From the NCBI GenBank assembly GCA_014075275.1, contig CP046179.1, positions 2,799,932 through 2,863,931 of the forward strand: a stretch of DNA of 64,000 bases. Direction: 5' to 3'. The notes under the pieces are model-generated. The model worked only from the letters and a program-made list of their open reading frames with translations. It ran no database searches and was not told the origin of the DNA. Within the stretch, counting starts at the first letter, position 1. Each line of letters begins with the position of its first letter. A program made the translations under genes and the position numbers. Of the stretch, positions 8,757 through 16,951 are shown piece by piece. The stretch is from Boseongicola sp. (GTDB lineage Bacteria > Pseudomonadota > Alphaproteobacteria > Rhodobacterales > Rhodobacteraceae).

Positions 8757-9131
8757 ATGAGACAGACAACTGGAACTCGCAGGAGCCCCGGCGAGAAGAT
8801 CGTCAAAGAGATCAAGCGCGCGACGCGCAAACAGTATTCGTCAGAAGAGAAGATCCGGATCGTGCTGGATGGCTTGCGTGGCGAAGACAGCATTGCTGAG
8901 TTGTGCCGTCGTGAGGGAATATCTCAAGGTATCTACTACAAATGGTCCAAGGACTTCATGGAAGCTGGCAAACGGCGGCTTGCTGGAGATACGGCGCGTG
9001 CGGCTACGACCGACGAAGTCAAGGACCTGCGCCGCGAAGCCCGAGACCTGAAGGAGGTCGTTGCCGAGCAAACACTGGAACTGCGTCTTCTCAAAAAAAG
9101 CATGACCGGCGGTGGGGGCGACCAAGAATGA
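8757..9131 (+). CDS. IS3-family transposase OrfA (helix-turn-helix protein)
   Basis: The 124-residue protein has the transposase helix-turn-helix near the N-terminus (YSSEEKIRIVLDGLRGEDSIAELCRREGI followed by YYKW) and a leucine-zipper-like coiled coil (DLRREARDLKEVVAEQTLELRLLKK) used for pairing with the OrfAB product. The ATG at 8757 follows GGAG at a normal distance. Near its end the gene contains a run of seven A at 9093-9099, placed so that a -1 slip would continue into the orfB frame. Confidence 0.85.
   Translation: MRQTTGTRRSPGEKIVKEIKRATRKQYSSEEKIRIVLDGLRGEDSIAELCRREGISQGIYYKWSKDFMEAGKRRLAGDTARAATTDEVKDLRREARDLKEVVAEQTLELRLLKKSMTGGGGDQE
9093..9100 (+). promoter_or_regulatory. Candidate -1 programmed frameshift site in the IS3-type transposase
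   Basis: A run of seven A followed by G lies in the orfA frame as AAA AAA AGC. Slipping back one base gives AAG and then continues as KHDRRW into the orfB frame without a stop. IS3-family elements are known to use such A-rich slippery sites. No strong downstream stem was checked. Confidence 0.6.
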
Positions 9132-10108
9132 GGTATGCTGCATCTGAGAAGTTGGAGATCATCCGGCTTGTTGAGGGGTCGCATTTGTCTGCTCGTCGAA
9201 CATTGGCAAAGCTGGGCATCCCCCGCACCACATTTTACCGTTGGTATGATCGGTATCGGCAGCGCGGCGACGCTGGCCTTGTGGATCAAGCGCCTAAGCC
9301 CAGACATGTCTGGAACCGCATCCCCGACGAAGTCCGGCGCAAGGTCGTCAAGCTGGCGCTGCAGGAGACGGAGCTGTCGCCGCGCGAACTGGCAGTGACG
9401 TTCACGGATCGGGAGCGCTACTTCGTCTCGGAATCTTCAGTCTATCGGGCCCTGAAGGCCCACGATCTGATCACCAGCCCGGCCTTTATCGTGCTCAAGG
9501 CGGCAAACGAGTTCAAAGACAAGACCACTGCGATCAACCAGCTTTGGCAAACCGACTTCACCTATCTCAAAGTGCTTGGCTGGGGCTGGTTCTATCTCAG
9601 CACAATCCTGGACGACTACAGCCGCTACATCATCTCGTGGAAACTCTGCACGAACATGCGGGCAGAGGACGTGACGGACACCCTGGATTTGGCGCTACAA
9701 GCATCAGGGTGCGATCAGGTTCACGTCATCCACAAACCCCGCCTCCTCAGCGACAACGGGTCCAGTTACGTCTCTGGCGATCTGGCTGAATGGCTGCAGG
9801 ACAAAGGCATGAAGCATTCTCGGGGCGCACCATATCATCCCCAGACACAGGGCAAGATCGAGAGGTGGCATCAAACCCTGAAGAACCGCATCCTATTGGA
9901 GAACTACTTCCTTCCGGGAGACCTCGAAACCCAGATCGAAGCCTTCGTCGATCACTACAATCACAAGCGCTACCACGAGAGCCTGAACAACGTCACACCC
10001 GCCGACGTCTACTTCGGGCGTGACAAAGCCATTCTAAGACAACGGGAAAGGATCAAACGAAAGACGCTCGAAGCGCGGCGCTTGCATCACAGACAGCGCG
10101 CCGCATAA
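9128..10108 (+). CDS. IS3-family transposase OrfB (DDE integrase domain)
   Basis: The 326-residue protein has the retroviral-type integrase fold with the catalytic triad visible as WQTDFTYL (first Asp), LSDNGSSY (second Asp) and KIERWHQTLK (Glu). The ATG at 9128 overlaps the orfA stop (ATGA), so it could be made by reinitiation. The same frame is also open upstream to the A7 run at 9093-9099, so an OrfAB fusion by -1 frameshift is equally possible and is the usual route for active transposase in this family. The C-terminus is rich in Arg and Lys, as usual. Confidence 0.88.
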   Translation: MRYAASEKLEIIRLVEGSHLSARRTLAKLGIPRTTFYRWYDRYRQRGDAGLVDQAPKPRHVWNRIPDEVRRKVVKLALQETELSPRELAVTFTDRERYFVSESSVYRALKAHDLITSPAFIVLKAANEFKDKTTAINQLWQTDFTYLKVLGWGWFYLSTILDDYSRYIISWKLCTNMRAEDVTDTLDLALQASGCDQVHVIHKPRLLSDNGSSYVSGDLAEWLQDKGMKHSRGAPYHPQTQGKIERWHQTLKNRILLENYFLPGDLETQIEAFVDHYNHKRYHESLNNVTPADVYFGRDKAILRQRERIKRKTLEARRLHHRQRAA

Positions 10109-10188
10109 TAACATCAACCAGACGAGCCAAACTCTTTACTTGTTTAAGCAACTCTTGGTTCCCAAAACCCTGACGACGGACAGATCAC

Positions 10189-10479
10189 TTATATGTGCAC
10201 GCCAACAGGACCGACATGGCTTGTCGGCGGTTCGATCCCACCGATCTCGGCTGCGATGGCCTTGATGTGACCACCGGCAACCCTGCCGACATCCGCCAAA
10301 ACCTCCGGGCTCTCGACAACCACTTGTGAGTAACCGCCACCTTCGGTTTTGACCATCGTATAGCTGACAAAGCCGGGGATGCCCTGAAGCATTTCGCGAA
10401 CTCTGTCCGCCTCGGAAAAGAGCCGTTCATAGAGAGCGTCCGCGCCCTCGCCGGTATAGACATTGCAAATCGCATGCAT
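10189..10479 (-). CDS. Small ABM-like dimeric alpha/beta-barrel protein
   Basis: The 96-residue protein starts at an ATG at 10479 with GGAGTG eight bases upstream; the longer frame to 10536 lacks such a site. The pattern of strand, helix (GADALYERLFSEADRVREMLQ), the GIPGFVSYTMVKTEGGGYSQVVVESPE strands and a second helix is that of the dimeric ferredoxin-like barrel shared by antibiotic-biosynthesis-monooxygenase-like and stress-response proteins. No catalytic residues are diagnostic, so no reaction is proposed. It has no signal peptide. It lies just downstream of an exported protein of the same fold on the same strand, and its end is seven bases from the IS3-type element. Confidence 0.7.
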   Translation of the reverse strand: MHAICNVYTGEGADALYERLFSEADRVREMLQGIPGFVSYTMVKTEGGGYSQVVVESPEVLADVGRVAGGHIKAIAAEIGGIEPPTSHVGPVGVHI

Positions 10480-10543
10480 ATTTTTCACTCCATTTCTTGG
10501 GTTTGGGGGGTGACGGACTAGTTTTGGTTCAATCACCGCGCCA

Positions 10544-10978
10544 TTATTTGTTTACGGCAGAATCGACCGTTACGACCGGGGCGCCAAAGCTGGCAAAGGC
10601 CTCGGCGATGCTTTGCGGCATTGGAGTCACCGCAATAATCGAGTCGGTGGTCCATGCACCCAAAAATTTGGGAAGGGTGTCTCCCAAAGCCTGAACATGG
10701 CCAAAGAAAGCAGCCTCGTTTTCGAAAAGTTCATAGCCCCTGACCTGATCGCCAATCACCACAATGTCCCAGATGAGCGTGCCGTCAAAATCCGCGATCG
10801 CGGCCGCGCCTTCTTCAATGATGGCGGTCATGTCTGCAACGGTAACGCCTTCATTCAAAGTCGCTTCGAATATGTATGCAAAGTCATCGCTTGAATCGGC
10901 GACTGCCGCGGTTCCCGTTGCCAAAATCGCGGTCGCTGACAGCACCAAGGCTCCAGCCATCGTTTTCTTAAGTCCCAA
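10544..10978 (-). CDS. Exported small dimeric-barrel (ABM-like) protein
   Basis: I choose a TTG start at 10978 because GGAGG lies seven bases upstream; the longer frame to 11011 has no comparable site. The product (144 residues) opens with a signal peptide (MGLKKTMAGALVLSATAILATGTAAVADS). The mature part has the strand-helix-strand layout of a ferredoxin-like dimeric barrel: FAYIFEATLNEGV, a helix with ADMTAIIEEGAAAIADF, LIWDIVVIGDQVRGYELFENEAAFFGHVQALG. It probably acts in the periplasm. It forms an operon-like pair with the cytosolic 10189-10479 protein and is divergent from a LysR-type gene. The function is unknown to me. Confidence 0.65.
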   Translation of the reverse strand: MGLKKTMAGALVLSATAILATGTAAVADSSDDFAYIFEATLNEGVTVADMTAIIEEGAAAIADFDGTLIWDIVVIGDQVRGYELFENEAAFFGHVQALGDTLPKFLGAWTTDSIIAVTPMPQSIAEAFASFGAPVVTVDSAVNK

Positions 10979-11077
10979 TTTGATCCCTCCTAGACAGTTT
11001 GTTTTGGACACAACAAAACCTTAGTGGTCGGGGATGGGTCACTGGAATTACCCGTTCCGATGTGCTGTTAGTCAGAT

Positions 11078-11980
11078 ATGACTAACTCAAATGACCATTC
11101 GCCCGGGATTTCAGCCTTCCTTGCAGTGCTGCGAACGGGTTCGACCCTCGCTGCCGCAAAAGAGTTGGACATCTCGCAGGCAACTGTTGCGCGGCGCATA
11201 AGGGATCTCGAACGCTCCCTCGGTGTCATGTTGTTTTAAAAAGATACCCGGGGGTCTCGTCCGACCCCTCAGGCGCGCAAACTGCAGCACGCCGCGTTGG
11301 AGATTGGGCAAAGCATTGCGCAGTTCTCTCGGATCGCTGATGAATTGCGGGCCGAGGAAAATGGCCATATCACGATTGGCGGTCCCAGCCCGATTTTCGA
11401 CCTCGAGGTCTCGGAAATGCTGAGCGAGTTTGTCGCAAGATACCCGGGCACCAAATTTATCATTCGCGCCTCGAACAAGAAGGAAGAGGTATATGACGGG
11501 ACGGCAGATGTCGTCTTTGCGTTTGAAAGGATGCCCGACGATCCCGATACAATTTGCCGACGCGCCGGAACGCTTCAAAATGGCTTCTATGCGGCGCACG
11601 AGTACGCAGCGATCAACGGCCTTCCGGCGTCCGAGGCCGATCTGGGCGATCACAAATTCATCAGGATTGTCGGCAAGGATTTTCCGCCAAGCATTGTCGA
11701 TTGGATATCCGAGCATGTGGCGGACGAGCAAATCGTCACAGAAGTGACAAACCTTGAGACCTTGTTCACGGTAATCAAGATGGGTCAGGGCATAGGTCCG
11801 CTGCCGTCAATATTCGGCGACCCGATGGACGGCGTAGTACGGGCATTCCCTCCACCCAAGGTGCTCGACATGCCAAGCTGGATGGCAATCAGTCCGCACG
11901 CGGCGCATCGCCCCAATGTACGAAAATTTGTCGAGTTTTTCGCGCCACGGTTCAAGCGATTGAGGAACTCGCGCATGTAG
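11078..11980 (+). pseudogene. LysR-type regulator interrupted by an in-frame stop
   Basis: The full frame runs from an ATG at 11078 to 11980 (301 codons, usual LysR length). The N-terminal winged helix-turn-helix is clear (GSTLAAAKELDISQATVARRIRDLERSLGVMLF), but codon 54 at 11237-11239 is TAA. It sits exactly where the family has Glu in the LFE(K/R)DTRG motif, so a single G-to-T change from GAA is the simplest explanation. After it the frame continues cleanly as KDTRGSRPTPQARKL and a complete co-inducer domain. The gene is divergent from the two ABM-like genes and likely controlled them. It is either a true null or a base-call error; a shorter product from an internal start would lack the DNA-binding domain. 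Confidence 0.85.
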
Positions 11981-12566
11981 CGGCCAGGACCGGGCCAGAC
12001 ACTGCAATGCGAGGCAGTTTCTCAACAGTAGGCACAGAAAAGGGGGGTGCCGCGTGAACTGCATTTGCATTGTCCGGAGTCTCTGCCGACGTGGGTGCAA
12101 ATGCAGCATAGTGAATTCGGCCTGGAAGGCTTAAGTTGGAGACGGCCCAAAGCTGCCATCCACAAGGAACGATGTCGCCGCATCGCAGCTTCCCCAGAGC
12201 AGACATTCATGCATCTTGCAGCATTGGGGTAGGTCCTAGGTCTGCAACGCGGACTTTGCCGTCATTGAATTTTCGGGCTTAGCCAACGCAGCTATTTTTC
12301 GCAATTGCGGCACTCTTTTCGTCATGATGTAGCTTTCGTTATGATGTAGCGCATGCCACCGAAATAGTCGTTCGATGGCCTCGATTTGGCCCGGACCGAA
12401 TTTGTACTTTCGCCGCAATCTGATAGGACAACTCAGACGCAGTCCAAACAAACTATCAGTTATGCTCCCATTCTGAGCATGCTAGTGAATGCCGTGGCGA
12501 TCATCCTCCGATAAATAGGTTGGCTCAGTTATGTCGCTGGTTTCTGAGTGTTTGTCTGCGTAGCAA
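11981..12566. other. Long spacer without a supported gene
   Basis: Only short unsupported frames occur here, on both strands (for example 12047-12232 plus and 12236-12451 minus, reading KYKFGPGQIEAIERLF). None has a convincing ribosome site or family. The base composition is lower in GC than the flanking genes. It may hold decayed accessory DNA between the LysR gene and the GMC oxidoreductase. Confidence 0.5.
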
Positions 12567-14177
12567 TCAAGCGTCATCAACAATCAAATCGGCGCACCGT
12601 GCCCCCAGCATCATCGCAGGCGCATTGGTATTTCCCGCGTTGATGTCGGGAACGGCGGACATATCGCAAACTCTCAAACTTTCGATGCCGCGCACCTTCA
12701 GTCTAGTGTCCAGCACGGCCAATGGATCGCCTTCCGCACCCATTTTGCAGGTGCCTGCCGGGTGATAGTTAGTTTTCACAAACCGTTTGCAATGGGCGCG
12801 CAGGGTATCATCGTCATCCTGATCCGGGATCACGATCTGGCGGATATGATCCGAAAGGGGCTTGGTCTGAAATGCGCGGCGGAAAAACCGCTGGCCGCGC
12901 ACCATCTCTGCCATGTCGTCTTCTTCCTTCAAAAGGTTTGGTGAGACACTTGGCATCGCAAAGGGATCAGCCGACTTCAACCGCACTTCACCGCGCGACT
13001 TTGGTTTCACAACCACGGTGGTCACCGTCAGGCCATAGTCGTCTTCGACTTCTTCCAGGGCGTCGCGGTCCAGATAGACGATAGGCACGCAAAAAGCCTG
13101 GATTGTGGGATCGGCTTCAGGATCGCTGGGGTTCACAAATGCCCCGGCTTCGACACCGGCCGACGTGACCGGTCCGCTGCCAAACAGCTTGAACTGGATA
13201 CCGTTGCGCAACATGCGCCAGCCGTCGCCTTGTTTGAAATAACCATAAGGACCGTTAGCAAAGGCTGTCACCGGAACTTCGGGGTGATCGATCAGGTTCT
13301 GTCCGACACCGGGAAGGGCGAGTTTGGTTTCGATTCCATGTTCAGTCAGATGGTCCTCGGGACCAATCCCGGATTGCATCAGCAGTCTGGGGGACACCAA
13401 TGCACCGGCGGCGACGATCACTTCATCATCGACTTGAACACTGTGCTCTCCGGTCTTGTCGCGATAAGTCACTCCAGTTGCACGCCCACTTTCAACAACG
13501 ATCTGTGCGACTTCGGCATGAAGTTTTACGGTCAGGTTTGGATTTTTCTTCAGTGGTTCAAGAAATGCGTAGGCTGATGAGCTGCGCCGTCCACTGCGGT
13601 TTGTGAACTGATAAAACCCCACACCTCTTTGGGTGGGGCCGTTGAAATCGGGATTGAACGGTTCCCCCAACTGTTGAACGGCTTGAACAAACCAGCGCGA
13701 CATTTCGTTGACGTGGCCTGGGTCGGAGACCAGAACAGGGCCCTCATTGCCATGCAGATCATTGGCCAGACGGTTGTTCCCTTCCATCCCGCGGAAATAG
13801 GGCAGGACATCTTCCCAGCTCCAGCCAACACCGTTGTTGGAGCCGCGCAGTTCACTGTTCCAGCCATCATAGTCCGAGGGTCGCCCCCGCATATATACCT
13901 GCGCATTCACCGAAGACCCGCCACCCAGAACATTGCCCTGTGGAATGTCGTGGGCTCGCCCGTCAAGGTGTGCCTGGGGCTCGGTCTTGTGATACCGCAT
14001 GAATTTCGAGCCGTTGATCATCTTGAAGATGCCCGGCGGCATATCAAGCAAAGGATGGTGGTGGGAATGACCCGCTTCCAGCAGAAGAACCCGCGCACCG
14101 GCGTTGACCAATCCGGCAGCGCACGCAGCACCTGCCGACCCACCGCCGACAACAACGTAGTCATATCCCTGGCTCAT
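12567..14177 (-). CDS. GMC-family FAD-dependent oxidoreductase (choline dehydrogenase-like)
   Basis: The 536-residue protein is a flavin alcohol/polyol dehydrogenase of the GMC family. It opens with the FAD-binding loop (VVVGGGSAGAACAAGLVNAG, about residues 7-26), has the GMC signature NVLGGGSSVNAQVYMRGRPSDYDGW near residue 80, and the C-terminal active site NYHPAGTCKMG with the catalytic His, then the NTNAPAMMLGARCAD helix. Its ATG overlaps the stop of the upstream LacI-type regulator, so the two are co-transcribed. The family oxidises alcohols such as choline, alkanols or sugars; next to a sugar regulator and divergent from a sugar-acid operon, a sugar or polyol substrate is likely. It is full length with no visible damage. 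Confidence 0.9.
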   Translation of the reverse strand: MSQGYDYVVVGGGSAGAACAAGLVNAGARVLLLEAGHSHHHPLLDMPPGIFKMINGSKFMRYHKTEPQAHLDGRAHDIPQGNVLGGGSSVNAQVYMRGRPSDYDGWNSELRGSNNGVGWSWEDVLPYFRGMEGNNRLANDLHGNEGPVLVSDPGHVNEMSRWFVQAVQQLGEPFNPDFNGPTQRGVGFYQFTNRSGRRSSSAYAFLEPLKKNPNLTVKLHAEVAQIVVESGRATGVTYRDKTGEHSVQVDDEVIVAAGALVSPRLLMQSGIGPEDHLTEHGIETKLALPGVGQNLIDHPEVPVTAFANGPYGYFKQGDGWRMLRNGIQFKLFGSGPVTSAGVEAGAFVNPSDPEADPTIQAFCVPIVYLDRDALEEVEDDYGLTVTTVVVKPKSRGEVRLKSADPFAMPSVSPNLLKEEDDMAEMVRGQRFFRRAFQTKPLSDHIRQIVIPDQDDDDTLRAHCKRFVKTNYHPAGTCKMGAEGDPLAVLDTRLKVRGIESLRVCDMSAVPDINAGNTNAPAMMLGARCADLIVDDA

Positions 14178-15274
14178 TTGTTCGAGTTCCGCATATCGCC
14201 TTTGGGCGCAGCAACGGAATCACGTTCGACCAACTCGCATTCCAGTTTGGTCAGCGGATGGCGATTATTACCAGCAGATCCGTAAAAAAGCTGATCTATT
14301 ACCCAGCGCTCCATCGAGCGATCGGCCAAATTCATTGAAGTCAGTTGCGGTGACAAATGGCGTGCGATTTCGTCGTCGTCATATCCAATGACCGAGACGT
14401 CTTCGGGGATGGACAGGCCCATTTCCTTGAGGGCCTCGTAGCACCCCACGGCCATCCGGTCATTCGAGCAGAATATCGCGGTGGGTGGGTTGTCCAAAGA
14501 CATGAGTTCTTTGGTGCCTTCATAGCCAGAGCTTGGCAGCCAGTTGCCCTCGACGACTAACTCTTTGGCAAAAGGAAGATCAGCGGACGCCAGCGCGTTT
14601 CGGTATCCGGTATGTCGACCGCTGGCGCACTCCATGAACAACTCGCCGGTGATCAGACCGATGCGTGTATGGCCTGCGTCCAATAGGGCGTTCGTCGCTG
14701 TATGGCCGCCGGAAATGTCGGCCGGGATCACAGCAGGGTGCGAAGGCTCTTCGGTGTAGCAATTCAAAAGAAACACTGGAATATCAGTATATTGCAGCAT
14801 ATCTGGAAGCGTGATCTGCCGAGTGAAAACACAGGCATAGACAATTGCAGACACCTGTTGATCGATGAAATACTGTAGTGTCTTCGGCTCGATCACCGGG
14901 TCGTTCTGAGTCTCAGCCAGCAGAACAATATTGCCGGTTGCCTTCACCGCCTCCAAAACACCTTCATAGGCGTGAACACCTTCCGGGCTGGTGGCGATGG
15001 TGTCGATTACAAAGGCAATGGGGCCATTGATGAAGCCTTGATTTTTGTCGGTGGTATTGGATGGTTGGGCGGGGGTCTTGTATCCAAGCTTGCGCGCTGC
15101 ATCCAAAACCTTTTGCTTCATTTGATCCGAAATCTTCGCGGTTTCATTTTTGTTCAATACGAAAGAAACCGTTGGTTGTGAGCATCCTGCAACGCGCGCG
15201 ATATCGCGCATCGTGACGCGGCGACCGATGTTCGGCTTCTTCTTTTTGCTGGGGCTGATTGCGTCGTCTTTCAT
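14174..15274 (-). CDS. LacI-family transcriptional regulator
   Basis: The 366-residue protein has a basic N-terminal extension (SPSKKKKPNIGRR), then the LacI helix-turn-helix (VTMRDIARVAGCSQPTVSFVLN) and hinge, then a periplasmic-binding-protein-like effector domain (GPIAFVIDTIATSPEG through ISVIGYDDDEIA-type C-terminal segments). It is divergent from the aldehyde dehydrogenase/ABC operon starting at 15393 and co-transcribed with the GMC oxidoreductase, so it most likely represses one or both until a sugar ligand binds. The 118-base divergent region contains three copies of ATTACTAAT that could be its operator. Confidence 0.92.
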   Translation of the reverse strand: MKDDAISPSKKKKPNIGRRVTMRDIARVAGCSQPTVSFVLNKNETAKISDQMKQKVLDAARKLGYKTPAQPSNTTDKNQGFINGPIAFVIDTIATSPEGVHAYEGVLEAVKATGNIVLLAETQNDPVIEPKTLQYFIDQQVSAIVYACVFTRQITLPDMLQYTDIPVFLLNCYTEEPSHPAVIPADISGGHTATNALLDAGHTRIGLITGELFMECASGRHTGYRNALASADLPFAKELVVEGNWLPSSGYEGTKELMSLDNPPTAIFCSNDRMAVGCYEALKEMGLSIPEDVSVIGYDDDEIARHLSPQLTSMNLADRSMERWVIDQLFYGSAGNNRHPLTKLECELVERDSVAAPKGDMRNSNK

Positions 15275-15335
15275 GCCAACTCCTGGTTCGGTGTGATTTG
15301 ATAAACGAGTTCACCGAATTTCGCAATAATTATTT

Positions 15336-15366
15336 ATTACTAATATTACTAATTGACATTACTAAT
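15336..15366. promoter_or_regulatory. Triple ATTACTAAT repeat, candidate operator
   Basis: The 9-mer ATTACTAAT occurs at 15336-15344, 15345-15353 and 15358-15366, in an AT-rich divergent promoter region. Except for the central base it is its own reverse complement, as expected for binding by a dimer. A TTGACA at 15353-15358 overlaps the second and third copies, so bound protein would block transcription of the 15393 operon. The LacI-type product of 14174-15274 is the obvious candidate binder. Confidence 0.6.
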
Positions 15367-15392
15367 TCATTATCTATTCAATAGGACGACTC

Positions 15393-16898
15393 GTGGCACT
15401 GCCACACATTGAAGAACGAAAGACTGAAATGCTCGTTGCCCAACAATTTGAAAACGCGCTGTTAGATGGTCGAATGTATGTCGCCGGTGATTGGGCTTCG
15501 CATAACGAGTCCACACGTATCGCGGTTGAAAACCCGGCATCCGAAGCTGTCATCGGACATATTCCTGAAGGCACGCCCGCAGATGCGGATGCCGCCGTCA
15601 CAGCTGCGCAGGCGGCATTTCCGGCTTGGGCAGTGATGCCAGCAATTGAACGTGCAGCCTTTGTCACCGCGCTTGCCGATGCCATGACGGCTGATGCCGA
15701 GCGGCTGGCAATGCTTGTCACTGCCGAGCAGGGCAAGCCGATCGTCCAGGCGCGCGGCGAAATTGCCGCTGCCATCACGTTCCTGCGCTATGCTGCAGAA
15801 CAGGCACGGCGCATTCAGGGCGACATCATCGCCTCAGATAACGCCCGTGAGGAGATCCAGATTCGCAAACACCCGGTTGGTGTCGTTGTTGGGCTGACAG
15901 CCTGGAATTATCCGTCGGCTTTGGTGACGCGAAAGCTTGGACCAGCTTTAGTCGCCGGGAATACCTTCATCCTGCTCAGCCATGAAATAACGCCGTTTTC
16001 CGGCCTCGCAGTCGCGGAACTGGCCGAGCGAGTTGGCTTTCCGAAAGGTGTTTTCAACGTCGTCACCGGCAGGGGGCCTGTTGTAGGTCAACGTTTAGTC
16101 GAACATCCCGGCACCGATCTGATCACAATGACTGGCAGCACCCGCGCCGGGCGCGACATTTGCCGAACTGCGGCGGATGAATTGAAGATTGTGCGGCTGG
16201 AACTGGGTGGCAAAGCCCCATTCATCGTCATGGAAGATGCTGACATCGATGCCGCCGTCGCGGCTGCCATGACGGCCCGATACACAAACTGCGGGCAGGT
16301 CTGCACATGCAATGAACGGATGTATCTGCACGCCAATATCGCTGATCAGTTTCTTGAGAAGTTCGTCGCCAAAAGCCGCGCACTTACCATTGGCGATCCA
16401 GTGGGCGATGTCGATTTGGGCCCGAAGGTCAGCGGCATCGAAGTCTCCAAGATTGAAGAGATCGTGGCCCGTGGTGAAGCTGCCGGTGCCGACATCCTGC
16501 TGAAAGGCGGGGCGTTGAATGACGGACCTTATGCAAAAGGGCACTGGGTTGCACCGACGGTTCTGGAAGTAACGGACAACGCATCACCCCTTCTGCAGGA
16601 AGAAATTTTTGGGCCCGTCATTGCAGCCAAACGTGTCAGCGATTTTGACGAGGCTGTGTCGCTGGCAAACGACACTTCGTTCGGCCTGTCGGCATACATG
16701 TTCACGCAAAACGCCCGTCAGATCGCGCAAACGCCCTATGTGCTGAAATTTGGCGAGATCTACATCAACCGAAGCAGTGGCGAAGCCGTTCAGGGATTTC
16801 ATACGGGCTGGGGTCATTCCGGGCTGGGTGGAGAAGACGGACAGTATGGCTTTGACGCCTACTTGAAAAAACAGACGACCTATTTGAACTGGGGATAG
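15393..16898 (+). CDS. NAD-dependent aldehyde dehydrogenase (lactaldehyde/glycolaldehyde type)
   Basis: The 501-residue protein is a member of the aldehyde dehydrogenase superfamily, closest in flavour to AldA. It has the coenzyme region TAWNYPSALVTRKLGPALVAGN, TGSTRAG, ELGGKAPFIV with the general-base Glu, and the catalytic Cys304 in NCGQVCTCNER. A GTG start at 15393 is supported by AGGA seven bases upstream; an in-frame ATG at 15429 has weaker support. It leads an operon of sugar ABC transporter and sugar-acid enzymes, so it may oxidise an aldehyde released late in the pathway, or the incoming sugar aldehyde. The exact substrate is not known. Confidence 0.9.
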   Translation: MALPHIEERKTEMLVAQQFENALLDGRMYVAGDWASHNESTRIAVENPASEAVIGHIPEGTPADADAAVTAAQAAFPAWAVMPAIERAAFVTALADAMTADAERLAMLVTAEQGKPIVQARGEIAAAITFLRYAAEQARRIQGDIIASDNAREEIQIRKHPVGVVVGLTAWNYPSALVTRKLGPALVAGNTFILLSHEITPFSGLAVAELAERVGFPKGVFNVVTGRGPVVGQRLVEHPGTDLITMTGSTRAGRDICRTAADELKIVRLELGGKAPFIVMEDADIDAAVAAAMTARYTNCGQVCTCNERMYLHANIADQFLEKFVAKSRALTIGDPVGDVDLGPKVSGIEVSKIEEIVARGEAAGADILLKGGALNDGPYAKGHWVAPTVLEVTDNASPLLQEEIFGPVIAAKRVSDFDEAVSLANDTSFGLSAYMFTQNARQIAQTPYVLKFGEIYINRSSGEAVQGFHTGWGHSGLGGEDGQYGFDAYLKKQTTYLNWG

Positions 16899-16951
16899 CC
16901 CCAAAAATCGCGCGCCGGAAGATTTAAGCGCACCAACGTGGAGGAAAACAC

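Larger units (their letters stand above)
8671..10182 (+). mobile_element. IS3-family insertion sequence
   Basis: Two overlapping transposase frames sit between imperfect inverted ends that start TGTCTGAAGTCAG at 8671 and, on the other strand, TGTCCGTCGTCAG at 10182. The length of 1512 bases fits the IS3 family. The bases flanking the two ends (CTAG on the left, GATC on the right) do not form an obvious 3-4 base target repeat, so the ends may be slightly misplaced or the flank rearranged. Both frames look intact, so the element could be active. Confidence 0.8.

Noticed and set aside
12236..12451. 71-codon minus-strand frame in the LysR-GMC spacer
   Set aside because: No recognised family, no ribosome site; kept only as part of the spacer note.
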